Of a DNA stretch of 64,000 nt, positions 13,781 to 26,672 are shown one piece after another (within the stretch, counting starts at the first letter, position 1; every line of letters starts with the position of its first letter). The notes below the pieces were generated by a model, which was not told the origin of the DNA, ran no database searches, and saw only the letters and a program-made list of their open reading frames with translations. The position numbers and the translations under genes are program-made. The stretch comes from Sclerotinia nivalis (lineage: Eukaryota > Ascomycota > Leotiomycetes > Helotiales > Sclerotiniaceae): assembly GCA_029531795.1 (NCBI GenBank), contig JAPEIS010000015.1, forward strand, positions 1,426,001 to 1,490,000. The letters run 5' to 3'.

Positions 13781-13806
13781 AAAAAAGAAAAAAGAAAAAA
13801 GAAAAA
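13781..13806. repeat. Poly-purine tract (AAAAAAG)n with flanking CATC repeats
   Basis: A7G-like units follow CATC runs at about 13687-13775. This is simple sequence near the 3' side of the zinc-finger gene. Confidence 0.85.
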
Positions 13807-14438
13807 TGCTGTCCTTCTTTCAAAGGTGGGTATAATGATTGAACGAATGGAAGAAGTAACCTCACAAACTAATAATACAACAATACACGGCACGTCCGAA
13901 AATGTACGTGCCCAATGGAAAACCCCACGGTGATGCCCTGGCAAAGTTCCATGCAAGTCCCGGAAAAGATAAAAACACCCTTTTCAACGCCATCCATAAA
14001 AACACATTTATTCTTCTGCATACTCGGCAGCAAAATTGTTGAGCCTCCAAAAACCAAAGATAATGGTAGCAAGCATAGCTCCCAGAGGCAAAATGTACGG
14101 GATGGTCGTGGAGTGATCGAATTAAAAGTGAAAATAAGGTTTTCGTTGTTGATCAAATGATGTCCGCCCCCAACATTGAAAAGTGTAATAAAAAGGACGC
14201 CCAAATCGATAAAAGTCGCAAATTGATAGTCAACGCGAAGAACGGCTTCTCCGTAACACACTTTTTATAAAAATGGTATATCGAAATGATGCAAGAGAGC
14301 TGATGACGAACAATTTTGCGTCGAATCTTTTTTTTCTTGACCAATTATTTTTGCGGTCGTCTATGTTCGTGAAATAGGTGATATGAACAGAGCGTAATGG
14401 GTGTGGTAGGTAGTGTACAAGGTCAAAGGTGTAAAAAT

Positions 14439-15711
14439 TTATTCTGGTGATTGATGATCTTCGGAACCAGCTTCCGATCTTGCGTCGCCCTTATGTACTT
14501 TCTTATGTCTTCGTAAGTTGGATACGACTGAGAAATGTCTGCCGCAACCTTCAACATCGCAAGGGAATGCTGTTTTCAATTAGATTTAGAACTATGGTAG
14601 GATCAAAGTGTGATGACTTACGCTTTTCCCCAGTATGACTATACATGTGTGTTTGCAAAGAACTTGGTCTCGTAAATCGTTTCTCGCAGATCTTGCATTT
14701 GTGCTTCTTAAGTGTGCTTGAAGATACTTTCGAGCTGAATTGGCCCATCATTGATTGAGGTGCAGGGGGAATTCCACCACCAAGAATACCACCTGGTGGA
14801 GGTAATGTCCTCGCTGACACCGATTCAATATCAGAACCATTCGAGTAATCGGAAACTGAAGAATCAACGGAGCCGTAATATGGATAGGAGGTGCTTGCTG
14901 AAGAGATAGATGAATTTGACGAATGTGTTGTGGGGAAACCGTAGGAATCGCCGGATCCTCTGCCAAGTCGTGGGGGACCTCCATAAATATTTCTGGGTGT
15001 GGTGTTTTGACTCATGGCAAGCATACCCCTTGCGCCATCGAGTGTCGAGTCTCGTGAAAATCCGGCATTATCATTATTTTGTAATCCTCTGTCATTAAAG
15101 TCAATAAGTGAATTCTGACGGTGGGACCGCGGCGCATCGGCAGGGATATCGATGAATGGATTTGAAGATACTGACGGTTGTGAGAGTCGTCTGGAATGAT
15201 CCTGTTGCTGAATGGGATACGATGATCGCACAGCCGGCGGCGGTGCCGGGGCATAACCCATCCCATCATATGGCGACGGCGCGGACGTATAAGTAGTATG
15301 AGCAGGCGATGGTGCACTGTTATACCCGGAGTCGCTCCCATATCCAGGTGGTAAGGAACGGCTGGGGCTCATCATATCTTGTTGACTGGTGAGTAAATCC
15401 TGCTGTACTCCAGAGAAACCCGTAAAGATGTTACCTGCTGATGCCGCAGTGACTGGGATGCTATATGATCCCGTAGATACATTATTTAAGCGTGCATTTG
15501 GTTGCCTCTCAATCCCCTCAATTCCCAAACCCGCATCGTTACCACCAGTCGAAGCATAGATGCTAGAGCCTGCAGAGGTAGCCGTAGTTGCTGGCCATGT
15601 AATGTTGTTGAATGAGATAGATGTTGGATTCGCATATGGCAAGTGGTGGTTGTTGCCGAAGTGCATACCGCCCGGGAAAGGTGGTTGTCGATTGTCCATT
15701 GTCATTGTCAT
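14439..15711 (-). CDS. Two-finger C2H2 transcription factor, FlbC-like
   Basis: Exons 15711-14622 and 14569-14439 (52-nt intron, GTAAGT donor, ACAG acceptor) give 406 residues. Two C2H2 fingers lie at the extreme C-terminus: finger 1 at about 339-359 (C-x2-C-x12-H-x3-H, with RPSSLQTHMYSH) and finger 2 at about 367-389 (C-x4-C-x12-H-x3-H, with RHFSVVSNLRRHKKVH). The intron falls in the TGEKP linker, and splicing restores TGEKPFPC. The rest is Ser/Pro/Gly/Asn-rich and disordered, as in activation domains. Two C-terminal fingers with this spacing resemble FlbC, a regulator of asexual development in Aspergillus, but other fungal C2H2 factors share the signature. The factor presumably binds DNA in the nucleus. 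It stands alone in more than 22 kb of non-coding DNA. Confidence 0.85.
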
Positions 15712-16822
15712 CTTTTGCAGGTAGAAACAAAGTTTAAAAAAAGTTTCCAGGTAACCGCTGGCGCCGCGAGTGTATGCTATATTGGAGTAAAATAATGTAG
15801 ATTCAAATAAAAACGTGGATCAGATGCAAGATCCCGCGTAATGGTCGAGTATTGTTGATAGAATAAGAGTTCAAGAGGTAAGCAAGAGTCGATCAGTGAA
15901 GTGTCAGCCGGCGGGATCAGCGTTACTTATGTGCTTCGGTCTGCTGAAGACAAAGCTTTAAGGATGGAGGGAAGGAGTATTCAAGGATGATGGTTGGTGG
16001 GGTAGTCCTTGAATGGTACTGAGATGAGTAGTTTCCTTTTGAGAGTGAAGAACTTCGAGTCAAGGCTTTCGATAATTGGAGAATTGGAGATTTAGTATGC
16101 TTGAGGATGCTTGTGGATAGATGCTTGTAGTTGCAAAACTTAGGGAGGGGTGCTGCATAGGAATATCGTGTGCACTACGCTGCCCGGGGGATAGACCTCT
16201 CTCAGAGCGGGGCCAAACTTGCACTTGGATATCTTCAGAAGTGATCGACAGAAGATATCTTTCCCTGGTTCTTTTTATGTTCCGCTGGGTACTTGGTACT
16301 TGGTCTTGCCCTCTTTGTGGAGGAAAGAGAGACTAGAGGTAAATGCGGTGAGCGGGTCAATTCAAGAACAATTGTCTGTGTCTTTTTTCCTTGAAAGTAA
16401 TAAGCTCATCAGACAAGTCCCACTTGACGAGTTTCGAGAATCAGAGCAAGCTGTCAGATCTTCGGCAGTGCTATTGATCCACGATGTATGCGTGGGGAAG
16501 ATGTCAATTCGAATGAGGCAGTGATGTTGCAACACCCAGCTATCTGGCCCTGGGATGTATGTGTCTATTGAATGTTGGGGTATAAAAAGAGTTATTGATG
16601 AAAGGTTTAAAGAGGCTATGATCATAGGTTTGAAGAAAGGGATTTGAAAATATATTTGGGAGGATATTCTATGTAAAAGATACAAAATGCTTGAGGTAAT
16701 CCACATCCAAACAGATACTTGGAAACAATGATAAAATGGAGAATCATGAGTAGTCTTGTCTGTTTGTCCTTTTTCCATTTGTGTAGAATGAGAAAATAGG
16801 AAAGTATATGGACGATCGGGCC

Positions 16823-16835
16823 GGGGGGGGGGGGG
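16823..16835. repeat. Homopolymer run of 13 G
   Basis: Thirteen consecutive G follow CGGGCC on the plus strand. The length of such runs is often uncertain in assemblies. Confidence 0.85.
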
Positions 16836-18913
16836 TATTCGAAGAGAGGGGCCCTTTTTGAAGGAGGGTCAAAGTTGATCTAGTTGAGAATAAGTTAAGT
16901 CGAACTAAAATACTTGAAAACTAGTTTTTACTTTTAGTACTCCACAGTTTTACCTAGATTGGATTGAAGCATTAGCCTGCATTTCCTATGATGTATCTTG
17001 TAGAGAACAGGGACAAGGGATGAGCAAGGATTGAACAATCGCTATGTGCACCCTGAGCTTATTATTCAAACTTGGAGAGAGAATTTATTCCCGCGTGCTA
17101 GTCTCCAAACTCTGTGTGATGTGGGTAATGGTCAAATTTAAGGGTAGAGAGTAAACATATTATGTCTACTCCTCTAGTGAACAAATTAGGAGTAAAGCCA
17201 ATCGAATTAGACACTCTTTGAGTGCTGGGCAGATGAGCCCAAGTATACATCCTGAAATTAATACTTCTTTTGTCTCAAGTATTGCCTGAAGAGGTCCCAA
17301 AAAAAACTGGAAACTAATCAATGCAGGCGAACTACTAGATAACTAAAAAAAAAAAAAACTAGCCGAATCATGGTAAAAATAGTCTCAAAATTAGATCAAT
17401 TTAAGGGTTTCCCCTCATCATTGATTTCGAGTTTTGTTAGTCAAATCAATTGGTATGTGTCTCTATTGTTGATACATATTGTTGATACATATTTTCGGCA
17501 GTGTCATTTATGGAATACGGTGAATCGACGGTACGCGTCGCCGGTGGGGATTTCTCCTAGCGACTAGTTTAGGTTTAATGTAGGGAATTCACGCCCAGCA
17601 TGCATGTGTAGCGTAAATCCACTTCACAAAAGCCTACCACTTTGATCCTCTTTCAGAAACATGACGGATAGTAATGTGAATGGAAGACAGTTATTAACCA
17701 ATGAAAACCCCCTGCGTATGAGGCTTTCAACGAATGAAGAATTAGTATTTTGATAATGTGAGCGCTTCTTCTACTGGGATAGATGTAGCATCTTAAGGTT
17801 CAATAATATGGAGTTCAGCAAACCTTTCATCATCGTACATTGGTATTTGCTGGCAGTACAGAGTTTTATGACAAACACCAGCTGATTAGATTTGAACATG
17901 CCTTGATCAGCCATAGCGTAGTTTATTTCAAGTCAGGTACCATTTTAGAAGAAGACATCTAATTGCGGAGTGTTGGAGATTTGTGTGTTACACTCTTTGA
18001 GATTCCGGATACTGGGTTACCTACATCTTATATGAAGCTAGACACTTTCAGAGTTACAACTATCAAAACAAATTACTTATATAAAAGGTTGTAGCTGCAT
18101 CTTCTCTATTTTCCTTTCCATTCGAGGTTGCAATTGACAGACCGGTCCGGTACTGTGCTATCAATCTCAAACACGGTACTCAGAAGTATTAATTAGTTGC
18201 GGGCACGGGCGGAAAAGATTGTCTGTTCGCACACAAGGTAAGAGAAACTTAAGTGGAGTGAAGAATGCTCATATGTTTCTATCATTGGCCATACCTGTTC
18301 ATCAATTTGTATCTGCGAAATCGGAAAATTATTCATTCAATTTCGTTGTACCTTATTACCTCTCCATGGTCTTTAAATATCTCGAGAATCTCGTAGTACT
18401 CCATTATTATTTGAGATCTAATTTCTTTGCATCTCTGTTTGGAAAAGTGCAAGAATGGGTAAAAATGGAACTAATTGTTTCGATAATGACGGCATGTGTC
18501 TCTCGAACGAATGAAAGGGGTATGCTATCATTTCGTTTTCTGACCCTAGTGCAACTTATGAGATCCTTCAACGGATGTATCCAACCGTCACTTCACAGCA
18601 CGGTGTACCGTACTAACTCATCTCTTTGCTGAGGCTTGCTTTAGCCTCACCTTGGCTTGATGTTCAATGCGCGAAGGAGGATCAGATGGACCCCGAAATC
18701 GTCATTTCTACCAGGTTTCGGGCGAGGGAAGCTGCCTCTGCAGTAGGTGGCGCCAATAAGCTTGCCCAAGCACGAAAACATTTGGAACACCATCATTCTT
18801 ACGAATTTTTGAATTTTTACTAAAAAGTCAATCGGAGGCTCTAATTGATGAAGAATAGAGGTATCCTGATATCGGTGCGATGGTTGATTAAACGATTAAA
18901 CGAGTCATAATGA

Positions 18914-18931
18914 AGGGGTTTCGAAACCCCT
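18914..18931. repeat. Perfect 18-bp palindrome
   Basis: AGGGGTTTCGAAACCCCT is its own reverse complement, with no spacer. It could be a site for a dimeric DNA-binding protein or chance; nothing nearby decides this. Confidence 0.9.
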
Positions 18932-20765
18932 CAAACCTTTTCCTACTCTTCACTTTCCCATTTCGATTGTCAAAAATAAGTAAACATTCTCAATCTCCCA
19001 ATCCTAGTCATCTCAGGGAAAAGCCACCATCAAGCCATTTTTAGATCAAGACGAGTTGTCGAAGGGTATGTATGCTTGGCAATTCATCCTATTGTCAATT
19101 ACAGGCAAGAGTTTGCTTTTAATCTAATTCATCAAGACGGCGTGGAAGCAAAAGCCCTTGTTTTTTCTTTTCTCACAATGGCGTATTTTCGCCACTGTAC
19201 CAGTTGATGTTAGCTGCATCTGTAATAGTCGCATCATCAAGTTTCAAGCAGCACCGTTGGTAATCCTCGAAAAAATCGTTGCACGGAAGTATTTTTGTCA
19301 GTGTGTGGGGGGAAATGAAAATGGGATGGTTGGGAATACGGGCTGAATGATTTTGCTAAAAACTTGATATCGAGAATTCGATACCCAACATCTGCAACAA
19401 CGATGTCATTATTGTATGACAATTGTATCTGCTTCGTTTGAGCCCTCACATACCATCATTCAATTTTTACCAATTGAAACTCAGACCCCATATAACATAC
19501 CGCATACCACATCACATCGCATCATCTTGTCAATAATACGTCTAACTATCAAGGAAAGAACCTCTGCCATTTTTATCCATTATCTTTTTGATCTTTTGTC
19601 AATGCGCAATTCAATTCAATTCAATATTTCACCTTATACATCCATCATCCTCAATCCCAAAATGATCGTAGTAATTTCTTGGGAATGAAGGTTACAATAA
19701 GCGTTTCCCATCCGGCAACGCGGGACGACGATCACAAACAATAAAGGAGACAGGGTTAAATTTTTGGATTCACATTGGATAGGCTGTAACAAAATGACAA
19801 CGCTTTGCTATGCTATGTGAAACCTTTTTTGGATATCAATCTCTATTTTATCTGTTTCTCTTCTTTTGCGTGTCTCTTTTAGGTGCGTTAGAGCAAGCCT
19901 CATCTTCTGGTCAATAACCGCGGTTCAAAACAAGTATAGAAAACCGGTGCGACATGTCAGTGCGAAATATTGGACGGTTCTAACCTTCCTCATTCCGTGA
20001 TTTTACATTCTTTTGACTTGCCACTCAAAGGTGTTATTGATTAAGAATAAACTTTTTACCTCACACTAAGTGCCGGCGACACTTGTAACGATAAACGATT
20101 CACCTGGTGTGGATAATAATGGTATTGATATTTGCAAACGAAACGGGAAAGTAGTATACACAAAAACCGTTTGGTCGGCGATATCACTGTCACTGACTCG
20201 GTTAATTAAGTGCCGAAGATTGCACCGAGGCGAAAGATGAAGGGGCGTCGAGATTTTTTGGCTCCTTACAAGTTATGGATTTTGAATTCTCGATATTTGA
20301 ACAGTGGAATTTAGGTCACGAGACAGTCTATCATATCAAGATACAAGATTCTCGTTCCCCTAATATTGATCGATATCTATCTGTCTGTCGTGCACAAATT
20401 CATACGCATACTTTGTGGGGAACAGATTCCCACTCAAGCCACTATTGTCTTCATTCCAGTCTAACATCTCTTTTCCTTCCGATTTGCTCGTGCATTAAAC
20501 TCTTTTCCCACTTATCTTCCTAAAGTTCTCTCCTTTTTCACGGTATGTGCTGGAGACACTGCCGCCCGGATCTACAAATATCCCGGTATTAGCGCATTTT
20601 GTACGTTACATCGAGCCAGTAAGTCAGCAAGCCACAATTTATTGAGGTAAGCCTCAATACTACCTTATTTGCACTTCGAGATTCCTGGGTTATGGGGGTT
20701 AGAGGTGAGATGAATTTTTTCCCTCTCGTACTGTGACATTTCTAATTCTTTCATGCCGCTGGTAA

Positions 20766-20788
20766 TGTGATGTGATGTGATGTGATGT
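20766..20788. repeat. GTGAT pentanucleotide repeat
   Basis: Four and a half copies of GTGAT in the transcription-factor desert. Confidence 0.9.
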
Positions 20789-22270
20789 ACTAACTCCGAT
20801 ACATTACTATGTTTCTGTACACGCAATGCACTCATTCACTTTCACCAAAAACTAACGATTTAGGGACCTGAGTGTGATGTGATAAACATTTGACTTGACC
20901 GCCTTTTCCCCACAAAATCTGCCTTCTCCTTCAACCAATGAGGTGCAAGAGGAGAAGAATCCCCTTGTTTGCAGTTGCAGATGTGTGTGTTGCCCAAATA
21001 TCGCACTGGAGAAGTTTTAAGGAAAGTACTTTAGCTGGTAGTGCAAAACCTAATGATGCGAGGTTATCCCGATTGAATGGCGGGGTGGCGGGGTGGCGGA
21101 AATCCGTATGTTGATGTGACTAACTATGGAGCGGTTTCTAAGAAGGCACCAAGCAGAAATTGAGAATGAATGGCTTGATTAGTTTAGAATTATTATTACA
21201 CATTTATTTAAGAGCTTTAGTCATCTGCCCCTGAGATATCGAAGGGAATAAACGACCGTGTGAGTAATATCAAGCAGGGGTGCTAATAGAACAGAGCTTG
21301 ACCGGCCTAAGCATTTTCACTGGCAATACTCCGTACTGCCTGCAACAAAGTTTAAGCCATGACTCGTCCATTCATTAGCGGCTGTTAGGTTAGCGTTGGC
21401 CGCAATGATTGTATCTTTCTTGTTGATTAGAAACGGCCACTATTGAATTGAAAGAGCGCTGACCCATAGGTGCGGGGACGGATCTGTGGAAGCCGAAAAA
21501 TAAGGCGTTTCGAGGGCGGAAAGATGGCGAATTAGATGGGGGTGGACGAGCGACGATAGCGAACCGTGATCATAGTAACCATGGGGTTAAAATTGAGTTT
21601 GAGGGGGTATGGTAGGATTGTGCAAGGACAACTTGTAATTGGTAATTGGTAAAGAAAAACATGCGGGGGCTCCTCGAAATCCTAACTCGGATGAATGGAT
21701 AGTACTATCGAATCGAATCGATATAACCCGAAGAGGCCGAACCACAACTTTGGATCGATATTCGAATCCCCCAGCTAGCATACTCCCATCCTTCAAATCT
21801 CCTAATGCGCTATAGAATATTAATCCTCTCCTGGTCCGGTAACAAATGGAAATAACCCAGACATCAGTCTACCCATTCGCGGGGCAACCTCATTCCCAAT
21901 ACGGTAATGCGCAGATTAAACTCTATCTAAATATGGAGCCGGGGATATGTCTTCTGGCTACCCTGCAGATATTTTACGAATTAGATCAAGACTCGAGAGG
22001 TCATAGCTATCTACAGAGACACGGCACGGCAGTGAAGTCGAGACTCTACACTGTATTTTGTTATCATTAAAATCCAGCCTTATAAAACTTCTGCCCCTAT
22101 CTGAACTTGGACATACTCACATAAATTTTGAATCGAGATTATGCTAGAACTACAATATCTCAATGTACTTCTCCAAGGATATTTCGATACCGTGCATACA
22201 AATGCAACTGCGTATTGGACAATTCCCAAAGTCAGCATCCTAATCTCATCAAAAAAGCCATACATACGCA

Positions 22271-22304
22271 CATGCATGCATGCATGCACGCACGCACGCA
22301 CGCA
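22271..22304. repeat. CATG/CACG compound microsatellite
   Basis: A run of CATG units changes into CACG units, consistent with a single T-to-C transition spread by repeat expansion. It creates a spurious HACMHARTHA-type ORF. Confidence 0.9.
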
Positions 22305-22930
22305 GTTGTCAATTTAGAGGATTTGCCTTATCCTTGGGCTCATCATTGCAGCTACAAAAATTTCCGAAATCTCATGGGCCAGCACCACAAATTCCCCTTT
22401 TACATCTATCCCATGTCAAAGCCAGCTCCAGCTCCAGCGCGAACGCCAACATCAACGCCGAGTATGAACTTATGAAGATCAACAAATCTCCTGGGTCCTT
22501 GCCCTGGTCCAGGTCGTCCTAAAGTAGTCTCTTTATCAAATGCCTGTCATCGTTGCCCCATTCTTTACTGCTCCTGAAATCCTCCTTTCCTTTCCTGCCG
22601 TTCATTCATTTGCTGTTGGTTCCATGGTATAGGGTAGCGTCTCCATTTCGATCCCAAACATCCAAATGCCGAAGAGTGTGCGCACTGCTAGTATGAATTT
22701 GGGGGCCTCAGCTTCTCCCATTTCCACCCAATCTATCCAATAAAGGAAATCCATCCCTGCTCCCAAAACCAAATTAAGATTACCGATTTTGTTTCATCAG
22801 TTTCTTTGGGTCATACTGAGAAACTGTGGGTATCTAGTTCTCCGCCTTTCTTGTTTGGAATTATATTATTTCTCCTATACTAATGATTGTGAAAGTAAGC
22901 GTGAGCAGAAAAGACGTGCGAAAGGTCAGC

Positions 22931-22982
22931 CACGAGTCGTTAAGGAGTAGTCGTTAATCGCTCAGCGGCTGAACGACTCGTG
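22931..22982. repeat. 11-bp perfect inverted repeat with 30-bp spacer
   Basis: CACGAGTCGTT at 22931-22941 is exactly complementary to AACGACTCGTG at 22972-22982. The spacer contains a near-palindromic TCAGCGGCTGA and another TCGTTAA. The GC content is well above the surroundings. Confidence 0.85.
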
Positions 22983-25900
22983 TGCGGTTTTAGCTTAGTT
23001 TCCCCCATATTTCCAGGATGCCTTATTGCAGGTTTTCTTTGGGCATGTATCAAGGATTGAAAGAAGAAAAGAGTAATGTCTCACCTCCCTGTTCCTGTTG
23101 ACACTTGTCGAAAATGGGTGATATTGATGTGGATCTTTCTCTTTGGGAAATGGAAGTGGATTACAGAAGGGATGTCGATGAAGCTTAATGGATGTAGTAC
23201 CGAAGATTCCGCCGACGCATGTGTACTCTGTATGCTTGATACTGGGCTTGTGATGACATGACCTCGTGACTACGAGACAAATTGTAACTTTTGAGGGTGA
23301 GGTATCAATGTTGTCATTTGATTTTCGTACCCGGTGTGGTGGTTTTTGATTGATGTGTGATTGCATATGAGTACTCCACATACCTGTGGATATTCATTCT
23401 CCATTGCCCATGTGGAAAACCAGCATATCAATACTTAGTTGGGGCTTTGAATGTATAGACCGCACAGGCGTGGGTAACAGAAGAGAGGAGAGATGCGATG
23501 TGTATGTAGGATAAGTGGACCGGGTTCCAGACAACTCACGTTGCAACCTCGCCGACCACAAGTCACTATTACAGGGGGGATTCCAAATATCCACACGGTT
23601 GGCAGTGAGGCTAGGTTGTTGTATGGGTGTGATCTGTGATGGAGAAGCTGCATAATTGCTTCATTGTGAGAATACAAACGTTCTCATGGCCAGTGCGTGA
23701 GACTCCAGTTTGGTTTCCGCCTTGGGAAATTACATGACATGACATTACATTTGTTTGTTGAGTCTTTTGAGTATGTTGTGCAAAGCTGTTTTTGTCATAG
23801 TCACAAAATTTCATTAATGGTGGGGATGGAAGTGAATCTCCTTATTTGAAATTTTCGCTTCCAAATTAAGTACGAAAAGCTTCTAGAAGGTTTATGGAAT
23901 GAGATGAGCAATTTCCAAACTGGAACTTACAAGCCTCGGGTGGGGCAGATGAAATTGAAGTTATTCTGTGCAGTATCGCCGATGAGTCATCGGTGCAGCG
24001 AGAATAAAGTTTCCATTTTAATGGGAGGACATTCCGATCATTGGATGCTACGATGTCATCTCTATTCGTTGTGTCTTGGGTGTAGGATTAGGTGGGTACA
24101 ACCAACAAGGCGTTCGAGTCAATCTTTACAGAATTAGGTGAGGGCGTGTGACAGGTATGTGAGCAAGTTTGCAGGTTTGTAGTTCGGTGAGAGGTGATAG
24201 ATAGTCTGTTGTCACTGTCATTGCTATTTGCGCTCGTGCCTCTTTCCATTCTTGCTCTGAGTTATCCCTCCTGGATTAGTGTTCAAAGCGATTCGCATCT
24301 CATCACATAAACCACATCACATCAAGCCATGATCACCTCAGTCATTCCATTCTGAGCTCACTTGCACCTTACTGTATTTCGGATTTTACCCACGCGTTGA
24401 GCTCTCTTGAGCAGGTGGATGATCTCTACTTTCACAGATTTCATAACTAATATCGAAATTAATTTCGGGGCGAGATAGATAAGTTGAATAAGAATATGTC
24501 CATTGTTAGGGTACTTTTATGTCCTTCGAGAAGACAAGTAAAATGAATTGTTGGTCTTTTATATGGTAAAGTCTTCTCTCGATGGGTCTATCTTTCCAGG
24601 AAGGGGAAGGAAAAGTTGCCGGGAATACTTCACAAACATATCAGGGTTTTGTTTACATACTCCCCATTCTAATAGGATAGAAAGAACATGTCAATTCTTG
24701 GAAAGCTATGAGAGACATCCACTATGTAGAACGGTCAACTCATTACTATAATTGGCACAACATTTCTCCAGTCTACCTCAATGCCCTACAATTAATCGCT
24801 AGCCAATCCTGCTTTGAGCCAAAGCCAAAGCGTGAAGCAAAATTGACGCCTATGTACCTTCCTGAGATCACCTATTCCCACATTAACATGCGTCTTAGTC
24901 AAAACATATCAGATATTCTCCAATGACCCCCTACCTATCACCTACTATCAGAAATGTAAAATACTGGATAAATGGAGTCGTAGTTTGGCTAGTTGATGAC
25001 TAGTGTTTGTTGCTGCATGTTTGTTTTCTGTTATTTTGATGTTGAATGGAAAGAGCCGAGTTATCTTCTGGGGTGTGTGAGGGAAGATGTTTCTGGGTGC
25101 ATGGTTTGGAGTGAAACGATGCAGGGTGATTTAGAGATTTGAGGGATGCATGTTTAGTTATGTGGTTCGAGTGATTTATAGATAGATAGGTGGACGAGAT
25201 GTCCTTAATGCATTGACAATACAGTGCGCGTCCTAGTACTCTAGTTGGCTTGGGGTTGACATGAGCTGAGATGAGGAGTATTCTCGCACTTCAAACCTTT
25301 CTTGCACATCTCATTTTATAAAACAATCAGTAATCGTATTTTGTCGTACATAGTTCTTCTGTTTTCTAGCAGAAGGTCTAGTACTGACCTTTGATGCACA
25401 GAACAGATAGGATTCAGTAATCGGGTCTTAAGTATAAGTTCTGAGATGCAATAGTCAGATATCAGCGTTTAATAGGATATAAAACTAACTGTATGCTCTA
25501 TTTCTATTCTATCCTGCGAGCTGTGTCGATTCATTGTATCTTGCAAAGAGGAAGAAAACGTAATATTTATCCTCTCCATCTTCTTGCTTCACTCGACCTG
25601 TGTCCTCGTCCTGTTCGATACATACTCCATAGCAAAATTTGTAGATATGACATAGAGATTAGATCAGTCAAACACTTATACTACACTCCCTACCGGGTCC
25701 AATTCAATCCCAATCTCCAATCTTCATCAGCATCACCTCAGATGCCCATCACCCCATATATCAAAATCCATCTCTACAGTTTAAAATCTGCAAATCATAC
25801 ATAGCGTACATAATGCTAAGAGGCTGCCTATTTACACACATAAGCGATGATTCTACGATTGAAAACAGAACAGGAAAGAATAAAGAGCTCACAGTAATGT

Positions 25901-26650
25901 GCATGTGCAATGTCAGGACAATGTATATGTGATGGTATGATAGCAGACGTGAATACAAAATTGAATTTTGATATGGAATCTTTTGGTAGCTGGGGACAAA
26001 AATGGTGGTAAAATAATATGGTTTCAAAATCGAAATCCAATGCAAATACTCAAATTTCATTTACTCATTGCCGCGTCAGCAAATAGATTCATCATATGAA
26101 TAAGAGCTTTAATAAGGTACTATGTGCGTAGCAGATATTGGAATCTCATGCGACTCTTGTTTCATTTTCACTACCTTTCATACATCTCGTCCCTTGATAT
26201 CTTTCCGCTTCCTTATGATACTTTCTAAGGTATATAATTAATTTTCCCTTGAGTTATTGGATAGTCACGGGAAGATGATCACTTAATCTCCTTGGTACAT
26301 CGATGATACTTATAATTGTTTATATCCATTCATCTGGATACCTTATTTTTGCCCTATCCCCTGTTCACATATGAAGTCTCCAACTCATCTCTAATCCTGG
26401 TTCCTCCCCCTTCCCTATTTTTTCTCTCATATTTCAAGCACAAACCGGCATCCACGACCAACTGCACCCATTTCCCTATTTCCAACCAATTAATCTCCAA
26501 CTATCTATTATCCCAATAATAAACCGCACTTCTCTCTTCACCATCATCTCAAGATCAAAAGACTTGCCTAGCACACTGATACCATAATACTATACTGTAC
26601 ATACAAGAATCATTCAGGTCGGATTTTACTGTATTCTCTGCCCGTCCATC

Positions 26651-26672
26651 CATCACCATCACCATCACCATC
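26651..26672. repeat. CATCAC/CCATCA microsatellite
   Basis: Short trinucleotide-type repeat (ATCACC)n of about 22 bp in intergenic DNA. Confidence 0.8.

Larger units (their letters stand above)
6815..14438. other. 7.6-kb non-coding interval downstream of DOP1 and of the C2H2 gene
   Basis: DOP1 and the zinc-finger gene converge on this interval. I find no ORF with coding character: open frames are under about 130 codons, many are built on microsatellites, and none shows a recognisable domain or splice continuity. It holds many simple repeats listed separately (7640-7715, 9051-9074, 11455-11491, 12104-12122, 12176-12206, 13148-13252, 13781-13806) and the inverted repeat at 11563-11602. Composition looks like ordinary intergenic DNA rather than strongly AT-rich RIP-damaged DNA. 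It may hold UTRs or non-coding transcripts, but nothing in the sequence proves one. Confidence 0.7.

Noticed and set aside
11455..13806. CRISPR-like or satellite arrays
   Set aside because: The repeats are simple microsatellites without unique spacers of constant length, in a eukaryotic genome.
18219..18632. 137-codon ORF in the desert
   Set aside because: No domain, no upstream or downstream exon that continues it, and codon content like neighbouring non-coding DNA.
21700..21790. Possible tRNA from a TTCGAATCC-like B box near 21757
   Set aside because: No matching A box, acceptor stem or anticodon arm could be built around it.
22128..23381. ORFs of 115 and 128 codons around 22-23 kb
   Set aside because: One spans a CATG/CACG microsatellite and neither resembles a known protein; both lie in sequence without splice-linked neighbours.
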